From contig CM041197.1 in NCBI GenBank assembly GCA_023078555.1, forward strand, positions 11,009,257 through 11,073,256: 64,000 nt of DNA, written 5' to 3'. Source of the stretch: Ulva prolifera (lineage: Eukaryota; Chlorophyta; Ulvophyceae; Ulvales; Ulvaceae). How positions within the stretch are numbered: the stretch's first letter is position 1; every line of letters begins with the position of its first letter. Shown in pieces: positions 22,701-31,251 of this stretch. The notes under the pieces are model-generated. The model was not told the DNA's origin and ran no database searches. It saw only the letters and a program-made list of their open reading frames with translations. The position numbers were made by a program, and so were the translations under genes.

Positions 22701-25700
22701 ATACACATTGTGGGCACATTGCCTAAACATCCACTCCCAGCCTGCTCTGATCAAGCTGAGAATTGGTGCAGTGCTGCTCCAGTATATGAACTCACAGATT
22801 GTATCCTGGTTTGCATCTGAATTTATATAATCACTTCATGGCAGATGCTGGTATCCGTGATGGCACGCAACAATACACATTGTGGGCACATTGCCTAGAC
22901 ATCCACTCCCAGCCTGCTCTGATCAAGCTGAGAATTGGTGCAGTGCAACTTCAGTATATGCACTCGCAGATTGTATCCTGGTTTGCATCTGAATTTATAT
23001 AATCACTTCATTGCAGATGCTGGTATCCGTGCTGGCACGCAACAATACACATTGTGGGCACATTGCCTAGACATCCACTCCCAGCCTGCTCTGATCAAGC
23101 TGAGAATTGGTGCAGTGCAACTCCAGTATATGCACTCACATATTGTATCCTGGTTTGCACCTGAATTTATATAATCACGTCATTGCAGATGCTGGTATCC
23201 GTGCTGGCACGCAACAATACACATTGTGGGCACATTGCCTAAACATCCACTCCCAGCCTGCTCTGATCAAGCTGAGAATTGGTGCAGTGCTGCTCCAGTA
23301 TATGAACTCACAGATTGTATCCTGGTTTGCATCTGAATTTATATAATCACTTCATGGCAGATGCTGGTATCCGTGATGGCACGCAACAATACACATTGTG
23401 GGCACATTGCCTAGACATCCACTCCCAGCCTGCTCTGATCAAGCTGAGAATTGGTGCAGTGCAACTCCAGTATATGCACTCACATATTGTATCCTGGTTT
23501 GCATCTGAATTTATATAATCACGTCATTGCAGATGCTGGTATCCGTGCTGGCACGCAACAATACACATTGTGGGCACATTGCCTAAACATCCACTCCCAG
23601 CCTGCTCTGATCAAGCTGAGAATTGGTGCAGTGCTACTCCATTCAAGCTAAAGTTCTGCACATTACTGATCCGCAGTGTGCAAATGTGAATGCACAGCAG
23701 CACTTCATGGCAGATGGCGTCACGGTGTGATGGCGCCGAGCATGTCCATACCTTGGCACGCCCCAGATTGGAGCAACAGGCTCGGCACGATACGCGCGAC
23801 TGCCTCGAGATACTACTGCTTGATGCCAGTCACTTAATGCCAATTCATTTGCCGCAGGATGCGGATTGTATCATCGGGTAGGCATGTCAAAATGTTGGTT
23901 GCGAAGCTCGATGGCATGTTTTGAGGATGAACAATCCCAATATTGCATCTCTCCACCATGTAAAGCAACCTTACACGCCTACAAGTATTTATCATTCGTC
24001 CCACCAGTTCGGATGGTTTTGCATACGACTCCGGTATAACTGGAACTTGAGGCACAATGTAGATTTACTCTTGTGTTAGCTTTCCTCAGTCTCAGTCCAC
24101 CTGCACAAGAAAACTGTGTTCGCGCGTGTCTCTCACCAATTGTGATGGATGCAGGTTCTGACCTGATAACCCGATGTATGGTGATCATGGATCAGTACCA
24201 ATCCAAACGGTTGAGAAATTGCCATGAATCAAACATGGCTGGGATGTGACAGTCATGTGATATGATTGACACTTAACTGTGCGTCATGTCAGTCGCAGTT
24301 CATACATGTATTGATTGCAAGTGCGATTCGAGGTAGCTTTGGCATATGGAACTGAAACAACAACGCATGGATGACATACAGAATTTCACCGCATGGGCAC
24401 TTACTTCTCCTCAACAAATATATTAACCGGAAACAGACCTTTGATGGGTTCATCCGAGGCGTACCTGTATCGGGTGCGTTCGTGGTGACGATGGGTTGAC
24501 ACAAAAGCATACAATCAATGCATCAAGGCATTCCTACGGAACCATCTCTCCAAACTGCGGTATCAGAAATGCAGGAGATGTTCATTCTGAGGCGGATCGG
24601 CAGAAGTTGTTGGCGAGAAGGCGGATACGATTTGCATGTGTCCGGTAAATGCAGAACACGATCTGACGATGATACGCTTGAACGTTATGACCATCTCGAT
24701 TTGCATCAGTCTGAAACACTTTGTGACATCTTGGCATGACGGGCACGCAAAGGCCGGACGCCAGGACTGTGAAACCAGCTGACCATCGGGACTGCGCCAC
24801 TTGTTGTCAAGCACGGATCACAGGCGACACTGCACATCGAAAGACGCGAAAAGGTCAGGACAGGTCGATGCATGCCGCCTGTAGAAGCTGATGTCGTAAA
24901 CTGATACCGTATCAAGTTGTAGTCGAGGCGAATCATTGAAGTCAAATCATGATTGCGCCGCGGGTCTGACGGGTGCCCTTCCGGACACTTGACCTGCCGT
25001 CAACGAGCGGGAACAAGATCGACGAAGTCCAGATTGTTTGGAAAACACGAACTGATCAACTTGAAGCCCTTTTTTGTCGTTCTTTGGAGCAGTTTCAGCC
25101 CTCTGGAGAACATGTAAGGCCTGAGCACTGAACAGCTCCCGCAGAAGGCCCATGTGAACAGCCTCTCGTCGCAGCCATAACTGCAATTACAGATCTGTGC
25201 CTTTGTAAGTACTCGTTATCGCTGAATCAAGGAAGCCTGATGTAGGAGCTGTACATTCGTTCGCGTAGGCACTAACGTAGCTGCGCTTGCCCGATCGCTC
25301 CCGGAGTCAACGACCAAGCGTCGCGGAAGTCAAAACTGTGCCGAAATCCAGTATTTACCTCGGCCCAGGATGCGCACGATTGGTTTACGGCGCTGTGCAG
25401 TCATATGGCGACGGTGCTTGCCAGCCTTTTCGAGAAATACATGGTGTGTCGCACGCTCATAATTCCGCGCATAAGGCCGGTCCCATACTTATGCGCGACC
25501 ACCCAGTGCGACGTATCCCTACTAGTTGTACCCCTGTAGCCCTACAAGTAGTACCCCTGTAGCCCTGCTGGTAGTACCCCTGTAGCCCTACTATTAATAT
25601 TACAATATTTGTACCGCTGTACCCCTGCTAGTAGTACCCCTGTAGCCCCTCTTGCTGCACAGTGCAGCCCATGCAGCTTGCTGACCACCAGGCCCGAATC

Positions 25701-28440
25701 AGCAGTGCTTCCATGCCGTCCAAGGAGCAGTACTAGTGTTGGGCCGCCATGCGGCATTGTTGGGGCTCCCATCCCATAATTCCACTGAAGCAATCTGAAT
25801 TGTTCTATGTTATCGGGCCCCATGCCCCAGCACGACGACCACCGTCAGCACTGTATTGGCTGCTATTTTGACCCGATGCGATATCAGGATTTTGTAGGTG
25901 TGGAAGGAGGTCACGCGATGACGGTAGAATGTGCTACCGCCATGACGATAGAATGTGCCCCTCATCCTGTATGCATGGAACCTGGTTAATCACCCACTCC
26001 TGGGGCCCACTCCTGGCCAGACAACAAATTGAACAACTTTGGTTGCGTGTATGCAGAGTGCCGCGGCGCTCGCATGTCGGGAGCTGGGCTTCGAGGACGG
26101 CGTCTTTGCCAACGTCGCGTCGGTCCCGGCCAACATCACGCTGTTGCCTGCCTGGCTTGGTGCCGTGCCCTGCGTTGGGGATGAGGCGACCCTGACAGAC
26201 TGTGGACCCCTGCAGTTCGGCAACACGGAGATGTGTGGCCTGACGCAGCGCCTCGTCTGCACATCCGGCGCGGAACCAGGCTCAGGTCTGCCCCTGCCAA
26301 CTTCATTTACCGTTTGCCATTAATTTGTGCCGGTTCCCATGACTCCAGCATTATCGACCGCACTACTGTAACTTGAAAGCACATGCACAAGTGTCGCCAG
26401 GTTGAGCGTGGTGAAGTAACCCAGTGCAAATTGTTGGTACACAATTCAGTGTGTGGCAACAGGCCCTGCGCGCTCCTACATGCACTATGCAATCTCGCAG
26501 CAACAGCCTTGCAGCGCTCACAGTTGATTGAGACTACTGCATAAGAAAAGAGGTTGTCTGAATCATCACCTGCTCGAATCAGGCCCCGCCAGTCCTGATG
26601 CCTCAGCTCGTACGGCTCGCATTCATGCCCAGCAGGAATCAGATGCTGAGTTTAATATTCCTTGCAGGCCCAAGCCGGGGTGAGGCCCGTCTCACCGGCG
26701 GCAGCGCCGACCCCGGCGGCGCCTGGGCCTACGGCCGCCTCGAGGTCTCCGATGGGGAATTCTTCAGCTCCATCCGCGAGCCGAGATTCACCGAGCGGCT
26801 CGGCCGGCGCGGCGTGCAAGTCGCCTGCCGCTCCCTCGGCTTCTCTGCCGGCGCACAGATCCTGTCCACCAGGCTGTCGGCGCTGCCGGGGCCGTCTGGA
26901 GAGGTCGACACGCTCAGCCGCATCGTGTGCCAGGGAGATGAGGCAACGCTGGCAGACTGCGAGTTCTTGGGTGACTACTATTTCGATTACGGCCCGACCC
27001 TTGACGACGGCGCAGTGGCAATACTCTGCAGCAACCCCTCAGGTGTGCATGTGACATGTGTAGTGAACATATCTTATGTGGCGTGACGCCTTCAGTCAAA
27101 ACGCGCACTCTCGTGGGGGACATGTATTTTGCCCCGTGTCCAGACTGTTGTGTCAGAGGCATATGATATACGATGCATCGACCAGCTGCACCTAGTGATA
27201 CTCAAAACTCGTTGTTTGTGCACCCCTCTGGCGGCGTACAAGTCATGCTTCCATGGATGTTTTAGGTCCACACAGACACAACCCACGCATCTGCCTTTGG
27301 AGCAACAATTCACCGATTCGTGTGCTGTGTGTATTACTCCATTCGATCTTGTAGAACTGTAATGCTCATTAGTCTTTCGGATGAGCTAACGACGTATCAA
27401 AACTTGCAGGGTGCTCCAGCAACGACAGCTCCCCGGCCCAGGGAGATGTCCGCCTTGTCGACCTCAACGGAGTCACTGCTCAGACCGCCCCCTGCGACGC
27501 TGTCCACTTTGGCGGCGTTGAGTTTTTCAACGACGGCCTGTGGGGCCGCATCTGCAGTGGCCGCTTTGGAAGCTCGGAACAGGACTTCACTATCGATGCG
27601 AACGTCGTCTGCAGGCAGCTCGGCTTCCCTTTCGGCAGCCTCATTGACGTCGAGGAGACCCGAAACAGCACCGGCAACACTGTTGGCGCAGACTATGGTG
27701 ACTACAATGCGCCGGGGGACATCGCATGGGCGACAGATGTGGTGTGCACGGGCAAGGAGGAGCGCCTCGACGAGTGCTTTTTCCCTGAGGACTTTGGGGA
27801 TGCGCCCAGTAACAACGACTTTGGGCCGCCGGTGGCGAATGGCGTGCGCAGGGCGTCATGCCGGCGCCAAGACGGCGACGTGCTTGCAGTCGCGTGTCGC
27901 CAGTTTGAGATTGAAGGTGTGCATCTCTGCTACGCTCTCGTGCCCGGTGTGCATTGCTTTGGGGCAAAGCAGGTCCCTCGAGGTTGAGGCGCAGTACTGC
28001 GTGCCTGCAACTGTATTCGAGCATGCATCGTCCCTCTTACGGCTCTGTTGTGTGCTTCCCCTAGCGTGGCCTGTGAAATGATGAGATACTTGGAGTTCAC
28101 ATCCCTCGTCTGCAGCATGTTTTGCATACGGGATATCAGCATGACCGATTGCTCCAGTGCTGGGTCAAGGGGCATCTGGCTGTGCAGAGTCTGATGTCAT
28201 CAGGCGCCTCTAGTGCCGGCGCATGCAGTAGGCAGTCTGCTGGAAAAGTTTCACCACCTGGAACAGGTCTTTGCTCGAGCCCAAGGGTCGTACAAGGCCT
28301 CCTTGTCTCAAGCACGGAGCTCTGCATGCAACCCGAGATGCCATGACGCACCACGAGCGCTCCATGCTGCATGTGGGCGACTTCCTGACTGCCATTTTGT
28401 GTTGAAGCGTGCACCGGCGACGTTTCGCCACTGCCAGTAG
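7479..28440 (+). CDS. Gene 1: secreted protein with eight SRCR domains
   Basis: Model exons: 7479-7794, 8363-8592, 9058-9259, 11983-12206, 12983-13160, 13464-13681, 13873-14038, 14415-14912, 15336-15713, 16049-16203, then across the unit boundary 26057-26285, 26668-27042, 27410-27916 and tentative 28229-28440. The join is open throughout, about 1295 residues: signal peptide, Pro/Arg-rich linker, eight SRCR domains and a short Cys-containing tail. No transmembrane segment is seen, so a secreted or wall-associated product is inferred. SRCR domains usually bind ligands or microbial surfaces; what this one binds is unknown. Phases fit perfectly: each domain is 1-to-1 and inner introns are phase 0. 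The SRCR 6 intron is about 10 kb as assembled and holds a large repeat element. The parts at 16531-17997 duplicate exons by assembly error. No function beyond the domain type is claimed. Confidence 0.65.
7849..7922 (+). repeat. Short interspersed repeat R, copy B
   Basis: Lies in intron 1 of gene 1. Contains the near-palindrome AGTAAATCTAAATTTACT followed by GAGCCGTATCCTATTGGAC and CATTGACAACTCCGAG. Related to 5413-5487 (direct) and 21273-21317 (inverted). Units 2 and 3 have it at about 33317-33390 and 57993-58066. Confidence 0.75.
8363..8592 (+). CDS. Gene 1 exon 2: SRCR 1, N-terminal half
   Basis: Acceptor ATGTACAG; phase 1 in, phase 0 out at GAG|GTCGGC. Encodes GDLRLVG, VQVFQNGAYGAVC, VACRQLGF and a Gly-rich loop. 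A nearer GTAACT donor at 8549 would break the phase with exon 3, so the later donor is preferred. Confidence 0.78.
9058..9259 (+). CDS. Gene 1 exon 3: SRCR 1, C-terminal half
   Basis: Acceptor GCATGCAG, donor GTGCGG; phase 0 to 1. Encodes ENLACTGTEERLVDC, a Tyr/Asp-rich loop, then FVACGTE. The minus-strand 187-residue frame over this exon is a shadow. Confidence 0.82.
9812..11687. mobile_element. hAT-like non-autonomous element (1876 bp), unit 1
   Basis: Flanked by 8-bp direct repeats ATTCAGAC (9804-9811 and 11688-11695). Inverted ends begin AGGGGGTCATGCACTCCCGC and match for about 50 bp, with weaker similarity further in. The motif GATTGGGGA or its complement TCCCCAATC is repeated just inside both ends (about 10015-10070 and 11475-11500), as expected of transposase-binding subterminal repeats. 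No transposase frame is visible. Eight-bp duplication and the ends suggest the hAT superfamily. It lies in the 2.7-kb intron between SRCR 1 and SRCR 2, and an AT-rich palindrome abuts its left end. Confidence 0.85.
11983..12206 (+). CDS. Gene 1 exon 4: SRCR 2, N-terminal half
   Basis: Acceptor CATCTTGCAG, donor TCC|GTGCGC; phase 1 to 0. Encodes GDLRLTRG, FGRLEVFNEGGWGTVCDRR and VACQQLGFAQGS. Without splicing the frame stops at TGA four codons later. Confidence 0.85.
12983..13160 (+). CDS. Gene 1 exon 5: SRCR 2, C-terminal half
   Basis: Acceptor GGGCATGCAG, donor GTATGT (13161; GTGGTA at 13158 is in the same phase). Phase 0 to 1. Encodes CSGTEASLTDCPGVAFGNN and AISCFNN. Unit 3 has several amino-acid changes here and stays open. 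Confidence 0.85.
13464..13681 (+). CDS. Gene 1 exon 6: SRCR 3, N-terminal half
   Basis: Acceptor GCTGTGCAG, donor CAG|GTAGGG; phase 1 to 0. Encodes GELRLVQGG, YGRLEIFLRGFWSTICD and VACSILGFDGG. Confidence 0.87.
13873..14038 (+). CDS. Gene 1 exon 7: SRCR 3, C-terminal half
   Basis: Acceptor TGTCTGCAG, donor GTGCGC; phase 0 to 1. Encodes ASVDCNGAETSLLDC, QQCGIPD and VLTCANT. Confidence 0.83.
14415..14912 (+). CDS. Gene 1 exon 8: complete long-type SRCR 4
   Basis: Acceptor CTATCCAG, donor GTGCGG; phase 1-1. Encodes GSVRLRGG, EWGAICEGD, VICRQLGF, an acidic Tyr-rich insert (EYGGYDYSPYIPDEEEASED), CRGPEERLLEC and LTVACRTF. The insert and overall layout are shared with SRCR 8. Confidence 0.9.
15221..15304. 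repeat. TACG-type microsatellite with 34-bp period
   Basis: Alternating tacgta/ctacgt/acaaacg blocks just upstream of the SRCR 5 exon. Unit 1 has two copies of a 34-bp block (also in the duplicated contig at 17016-17099) and unit 2 one copy (about 40690-40738). Confidence 0.85.
15336..15713 (+). CDS. Gene 1 exon 9: complete SRCR 5
   Basis: Acceptor CTTTGCAG, donor GTGTGC; phase 1-1. Encodes GDVRLVDE, VGRLEVFFEGSWSQVC, VACRQLGFGAGS, CNGTEDSLLDC and LTLACVAT. The open frame that runs upstream through the TACG repeat is an intron artefact. Confidence 0.9.
16049..16203 (+). CDS. Gene 1 exon 10: SRCR 6, N-terminal half
   Basis: Acceptor GCCTGCAG, donor GAG|GTGCGT; phase 1 to 0. Encodes ERALRLTDGG, ILEIFHAGAWGTFCEGEG and stops before the CRQLGF core. 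No second half exists downstream in the same unit. The phase-0 exon at 26057 in the next unit begins SAAALACRELGF and completes the domain. Confidence 0.82.
16530..16530. other. Assembly join (single N)
   Basis: Left sequence ends in GCACGCTG (same as 18314-18321) and right sequence starts in GGCTTAACC (same as 14736). Two contigs with overlapping ends were abutted with one N instead of merged. Confidence 0.9.
16531..18321 (+). other. False duplication: second contig end repeating 14736-16529
   Basis: Repeats part of SRCR 4 (16531-16707), SRCR 5 (17131-17508) and the SRCR 6 first half (17842-17997). Compared with 14736-16529 and unit 2, this copy has single-base run errors: CTCGAAGATC with an extra A that shifts the frame of the SRCR 6 exon, AAAGCC for AAAAGCC, TACCCTG for TACCCCTG, and GAGCCGGG for GAGCCCGGG. 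Unit 2 has no such duplication. These exons should not be counted. Confidence 0.88.
18580..18655 (+). CDS. Possible short exon of an unrecognised element gene
   Basis: Bounded by CCTGCAG and GTGAGT. A matching donor CAC|GTGAGT lies at 18500, with an open frame before it. Joined, the frame reads ...ALLTA + LAGHASGWYDPDTSYVG.... Both splice signals are good but the protein is unknown to me. Present unchanged in unit 2 at about 42221-42296. Confidence 0.3.
19074..19325. repeat. 70-bp GC-rich tandem repeat, ~3.6 copies
   Basis: Units start GTACCGCGGGGCCCGCG and carry GGCACCGCCGCTGCAAGGTG. The core CCGCGGGGCCCGCGG is nearly palindromic. The open frames on both strands here are low-complexity products of the repeat. 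Confidence 0.9.
21273..21317 (-). repeat. Short interspersed repeat R, copy C (inverted)
   Basis: The reverse complement reads GTAAAGTAAGTAAATCTAAA... then GAGCCGAATCCTATTGGAC, matching copy B at 7849. Unit 2 copy at 44914-44958. Confidence 0.7.
21589..23640. repeat. 172-bp satellite array, about 12 copies (unit 1)
   Basis: Period 172 bp, landmarks CACAGATTGTATCCTGG, TTTATATAATCAC, GATGCTGGTATCCGTG, GAATTGGTGCAGTGC. Each unit has a ~79-codon frame that ends at TATATAA; since 172 is not a multiple of three, the array cannot code a continuous repeat protein. Variants (CTAAACATCC or CTAGACATCC; CTGCTCC or CAACTCC) mark individual units. Confidence 0.93.
23641..25456. other. Right part of the large block; degenerate, function unknown
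   Basis: No intact gene. Minus-strand frames at 23834-24188 contain a string resembling part of a PIF1-type helicase (LRLRKANTRVN, then about 55 residues on IVHPQN...ILTCLPDD), broken by stops. This is a weak pattern match only. Confidence 0.2.
26057..26285 (+). CDS. Gene 1 exon 11: SRCR 6, C-terminal half
   Basis: Phase 0 to 1; completes the domain begun at 16049-16203 across the unit boundary (joined reading ...GPALTE + SAAALACRELGF...). Sequence as in the gene 0 copy. Confidence 0.75.
26668..27042 (+). CDS. Gene 1 exon 12: complete SRCR 7
   Basis: Phase 1-1. Differs from the unit 1 and 3 copies by private changes near the acceptor (CCCAAGCCGGGG for CCCATCCCGGGG, still Pro-Ser) and GATTAC for GACTAC, which are synonymous. 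Confidence 0.85.
27410..27916 (+). CDS. Gene 1 exon 13: long-type SRCR 8
   Basis: Phase 1-1; same residues as the unit 1 exon. Last certain exon of gene 1. Confidence 0.85.
28229..28440 (+). CDS. Gene 1: tentative terminal exon
   Basis: Phase-1 entry after GCATGCAG and stop TAG at 28438-28440, then TGTAA at 28679. Same reservations as for 2773-2984. Confidence 0.35.
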
Positions 28441-28678
28441 AACTGCCATAACTTGTGTGACAGAAGCTCGCTATGCCATGCAATGGGTGTTGCACGAGCT
28501 CTGGTCCCAAACAACACAGCCATTCGCATGTGACACGTCTGATACGGCTGCAGTACCGCTGCAGCCGTGGAGTTCGCTGTGGCTTCTCTGCTGCGGATGA
28601 ACAGGCGCAGTGTAGAAACGGGCTCTCCAGTGCACCTACTCGGGCACAACTTTTTCTGATATGTCTTACTTGTATCCT

Positions 28679-28683
28679 TGTAA
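28679..28683 (+). terminator. Candidate poly(A) signal TGTAA of gene 1
   Basis: About 240 bp after the proposed stop; identical context to 3223-3227. Confidence 0.4.
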
Positions 28684-30200
28684 TTTAGAATAAACACGGT
28701 CGCCGGGCTTGCCATTCATTCAAGCTTGCAACGGGGACACATGGCATGGTGTCATTATAGTGTTTCAGGCGTCACGAACCTGAGAAGAACAGCTACCATC
28801 CTATGCACTTGCCGGGATGAAAGCTTTCACCCTAGGGTGCACATGTCCGTTGTGTCCATGTCTGGAGTGCCTTGGGTGCTTGAGATCAAGCGGGCTTGCG
28901 GAGCTAGCTACCACTGTAGCGGTGGTGACGCAGTTGGCGATCCGCATGCTTGCTGCGCAGGCTTGCTTAAGCTTCATCTAAAGGTGATATTTTAGCTGTG
29001 TGCCAATTCAGCTTACTGCACCCGTGGCCACAGGGCACTCCATACAACCGATCTGCCTCATGTGTACGTGTTGGCTAACTGTACAATTGAAAAGCAATGT
29101 ACATGTGTCATCATTCATGGATAGATCGACCTGTTCAAATAAGGTGCACAGTCAAGCAGCATCGGAAGAAGCCAGAGCCTCTGCCCTCTTTGGACCGGGT
29201 TGCACTAGCGGCCCACCAGCATGCTCAATGTGCACGTATGCATGGGAGAGCGACGCCCAGAATGATAGGCGTCAGTATTGCACGAGGGGAGGCGTGGATG
29301 GCATAGTTGAATAGATGGCGTTTTCGTGATCACATGATGCATGCACGGGTCATATGCTGCAGTGTGTGGGCCGGCGTGAATTCTTAAGCGTACACTGCCC
29401 TGAGAACAACCGTTATCGCGCAGCCTGTGGCAGGTTTGCGGGCAAGATCTCGGATCCATGATAGCAATATGGTGCTGGAATGGTTTTCGCTTTTGGGCTG
29501 TGCGTGCTCTGTTGTCTGTAAAATGGTCAGAAACAAATCAGGCGACCTGTGTAGTTGGGGCTGATTGCGCATTTAGTAGGCTTAAGCCTACTAAGATGGG
29601 AGCCAATTGAACCCCGGATGGGAGCCAATTGGCTCCCACCCGGGGGTGCAACACTGCAACATTAACACTACAAGAATTGTAGGCATGCGGCAATGTACAT
29701 GCGGGACACATCTTTACCCCGCTACTATATTCGGGGACATTACACGCACATTGCAGGCACATTCCATGCCTGGCTGGAATGTGTTAGTGAAATGTATGCG
29801 GGATGTGTCACCGAAGTGTTCTCGCGGTGTACACCTGTAGCGCACCTCAATGCACGGAATGTACATGCCGCGACCGCGGTTGGACGCTCCGACAAACAGC
29901 ACACCATCTGCCGGCAGCATGTCCTCGTCGTGCACACCGTGCCTCCTAGGAGGCGCGGTGTGCACGACGATGTGTGTAGCGTCACTACACAATATAGTGT
30001 AGTGATTCTAATTTGACCACTCTGAACCACCTGCGGCACGGGCCAAAGCTGCGCAAAACTCCTTTCCTTTGGACGCAAGCGGCACAGCCTGCTTTAGAGT
30101 CGAAAGCGGCACAGCCTGCTTTATAGATCTATGGGGATGGACTGCCATGCATTCCGCCAGGCCATCTTTGGGATGGCCTGATGATTCACAGCCTTGCGGA
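28684..30200. other. Intergenic between genes 1 and 2, first part
   Basis: Holds the 12-bp unit-2 insertion near 28822-28833 and the palindrome cluster (29573-29594, 29619-29638, 29925-29970, 29983-30004). No gene recognised. Confidence 0.5.
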
Positions 30201-30214
30201 GCACAGTAAAAGTA

Positions 30215-30879
30215 TTACAAAAGAGTGAACGGGAGAAAACAAACACTGAAACCGAATCTCATCCGAATCAACTGCAACATACACTCACACACACACACGA
30301 ACACTACAACCGCACTCACAACTCAGTCCGGCAGGATCGCGTCCTCCAGACCCGTATCATACCGCAACCCTTGCTCCCGAGAGATGACAAGCCCAGACTT
30401 CCGATACATATCCGCATTGCCGCGCTGCAATGACACCGACAACACCCGCAGCGCCCACTGGACAAACGCGCCTTTGGAGATGCGCCCACTGGCAGCGGCC
30501 ACATCCCCCAAGTGACCGACGAACCTCACGGCAGCCTTGCCCATGAAGCCACACGATTCGACCGCAAACGGAACAAACCGGAACGCGGCATGGTCAGGCA
30601 CGTCCCGCCGGAAGCGGTCCCGCTTCCTGTCCTCCGCCCGCTCCGCCGTCGCACCCGTCTCCCGCGCCGCAGCGGCCACGTATGAGGCCGCCGGCGCATG
30701 CGTGACCACGACGTCCACGGCCGCCATCTCCAGGCGCGGCATGACCACGACGACGTCCCCGCGGCGATTCAGCTCAACACCCGCGCCCCTCGCGAGGGCA
30801 CGGTAGAGCGGCTCCAGGGCAGACTGCAGTCCGGCGTAAGAGGCGACCAGGCGCAAGGCACGAGCCAGGTTATCATGGC
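30215..30879 (-). mobile_element. 5'-truncated non-LTR retrotransposon insertion, unit 2 copy
   Basis: Same insertion as 4747-5411 with the same 14-bp target duplication (30201-30214 and 30880-30893). Coding remnant at 30323-30879 on the minus strand. It predates the unit 1/unit 2 duplication. Confidence 0.8.
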
Positions 30880-31251
30880 GCACAGTAAAAGTAAATCTTA
30901 CTTTAGCGAGCCGTATCCTATTGAACATTGACAACTCCGAATTAACGGGACCACAACGGCCCAAGGGGTACACCACCGGGAAATCCCCCTCAGACGGCGG
31001 TACGCAACTCCGAGTCGCGGAGTAGAATGGCCCCATTAGTTTTCCCTGAACGCAGGTCAACGCCTTGTGCGGATGACCGCCGAGAACAGTTTGTCAAACC
31101 CATCCGCACTACACCACCACAACGGCCGTGCACCTGAACCATGTCCGATTGCAGTTGGAGTCCACGTGTCACATATTGGCCAAGTCATCTCGCGATCGGG
31201 AGCTGCCCGATCGGGAGCTGCCCACCGTTTGAATGACAGACCGTTTATGCT

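Larger units (their letters stand above)
1..25456 (+). repeat. Tandem unit 1 of a ~23.5-kb head-to-tail array
   Basis: The sequence at position 1 recurs at 25457 and 48926, and the order of all landmarks is the same in each unit. Unit 1 is longer than unit 2 (23469 bp) mainly because of the unmerged overlap at the N (16530), one extra 172-bp satellite copy and one extra 34-bp TACG-type repeat. Because the array is tandem, the unit boundary chosen here is arbitrary; gene boundaries lie elsewhere. Confidence 0.95.
18096..25515. mobile_element. Large TIR-flanked block in the SRCR 6 intron (7.4 kb), unit 1
   Basis: The left end TACGTCTAAGTGGGTGGTCGCGCATA and the reverse complement of the right end share the core TGGGTGGTCGCGCATA. 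CGCGCATAA or TTATGCGCG recurs several times inside both ends. The same minisatellite flanks both sides in one orientation. Size and ends suggest a large DNA transposon, but no intact transposase was recognised and no clear target duplication was found. It contains a 70-bp repeat, a 172-bp array and many short frames. A second copy is at 41736-48984. Confidence 0.5.

Noticed and set aside
21589-23640. CRISPR array
   Set aside because: The 172-bp direct repeats have no unique spacers and the sequence is eukaryotic with introns.
21562-23651. Repeated ~79-residue proteins in the 172-bp array
   Set aside because: The period is not a multiple of three, each frame ends within its unit, and changes between units are not codon-aware. 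This is a satellite, not a repeat protein.
24563-24945. Transposase-like CPSC...DG strings on the minus strand (KDZ or Helitron Rep)
   Set aside because: The matching pieces are in different frames and too short; no consistent motif order. Similarly CPPEWP near 18400 on the plus strand is on the opposite strand and isolated.
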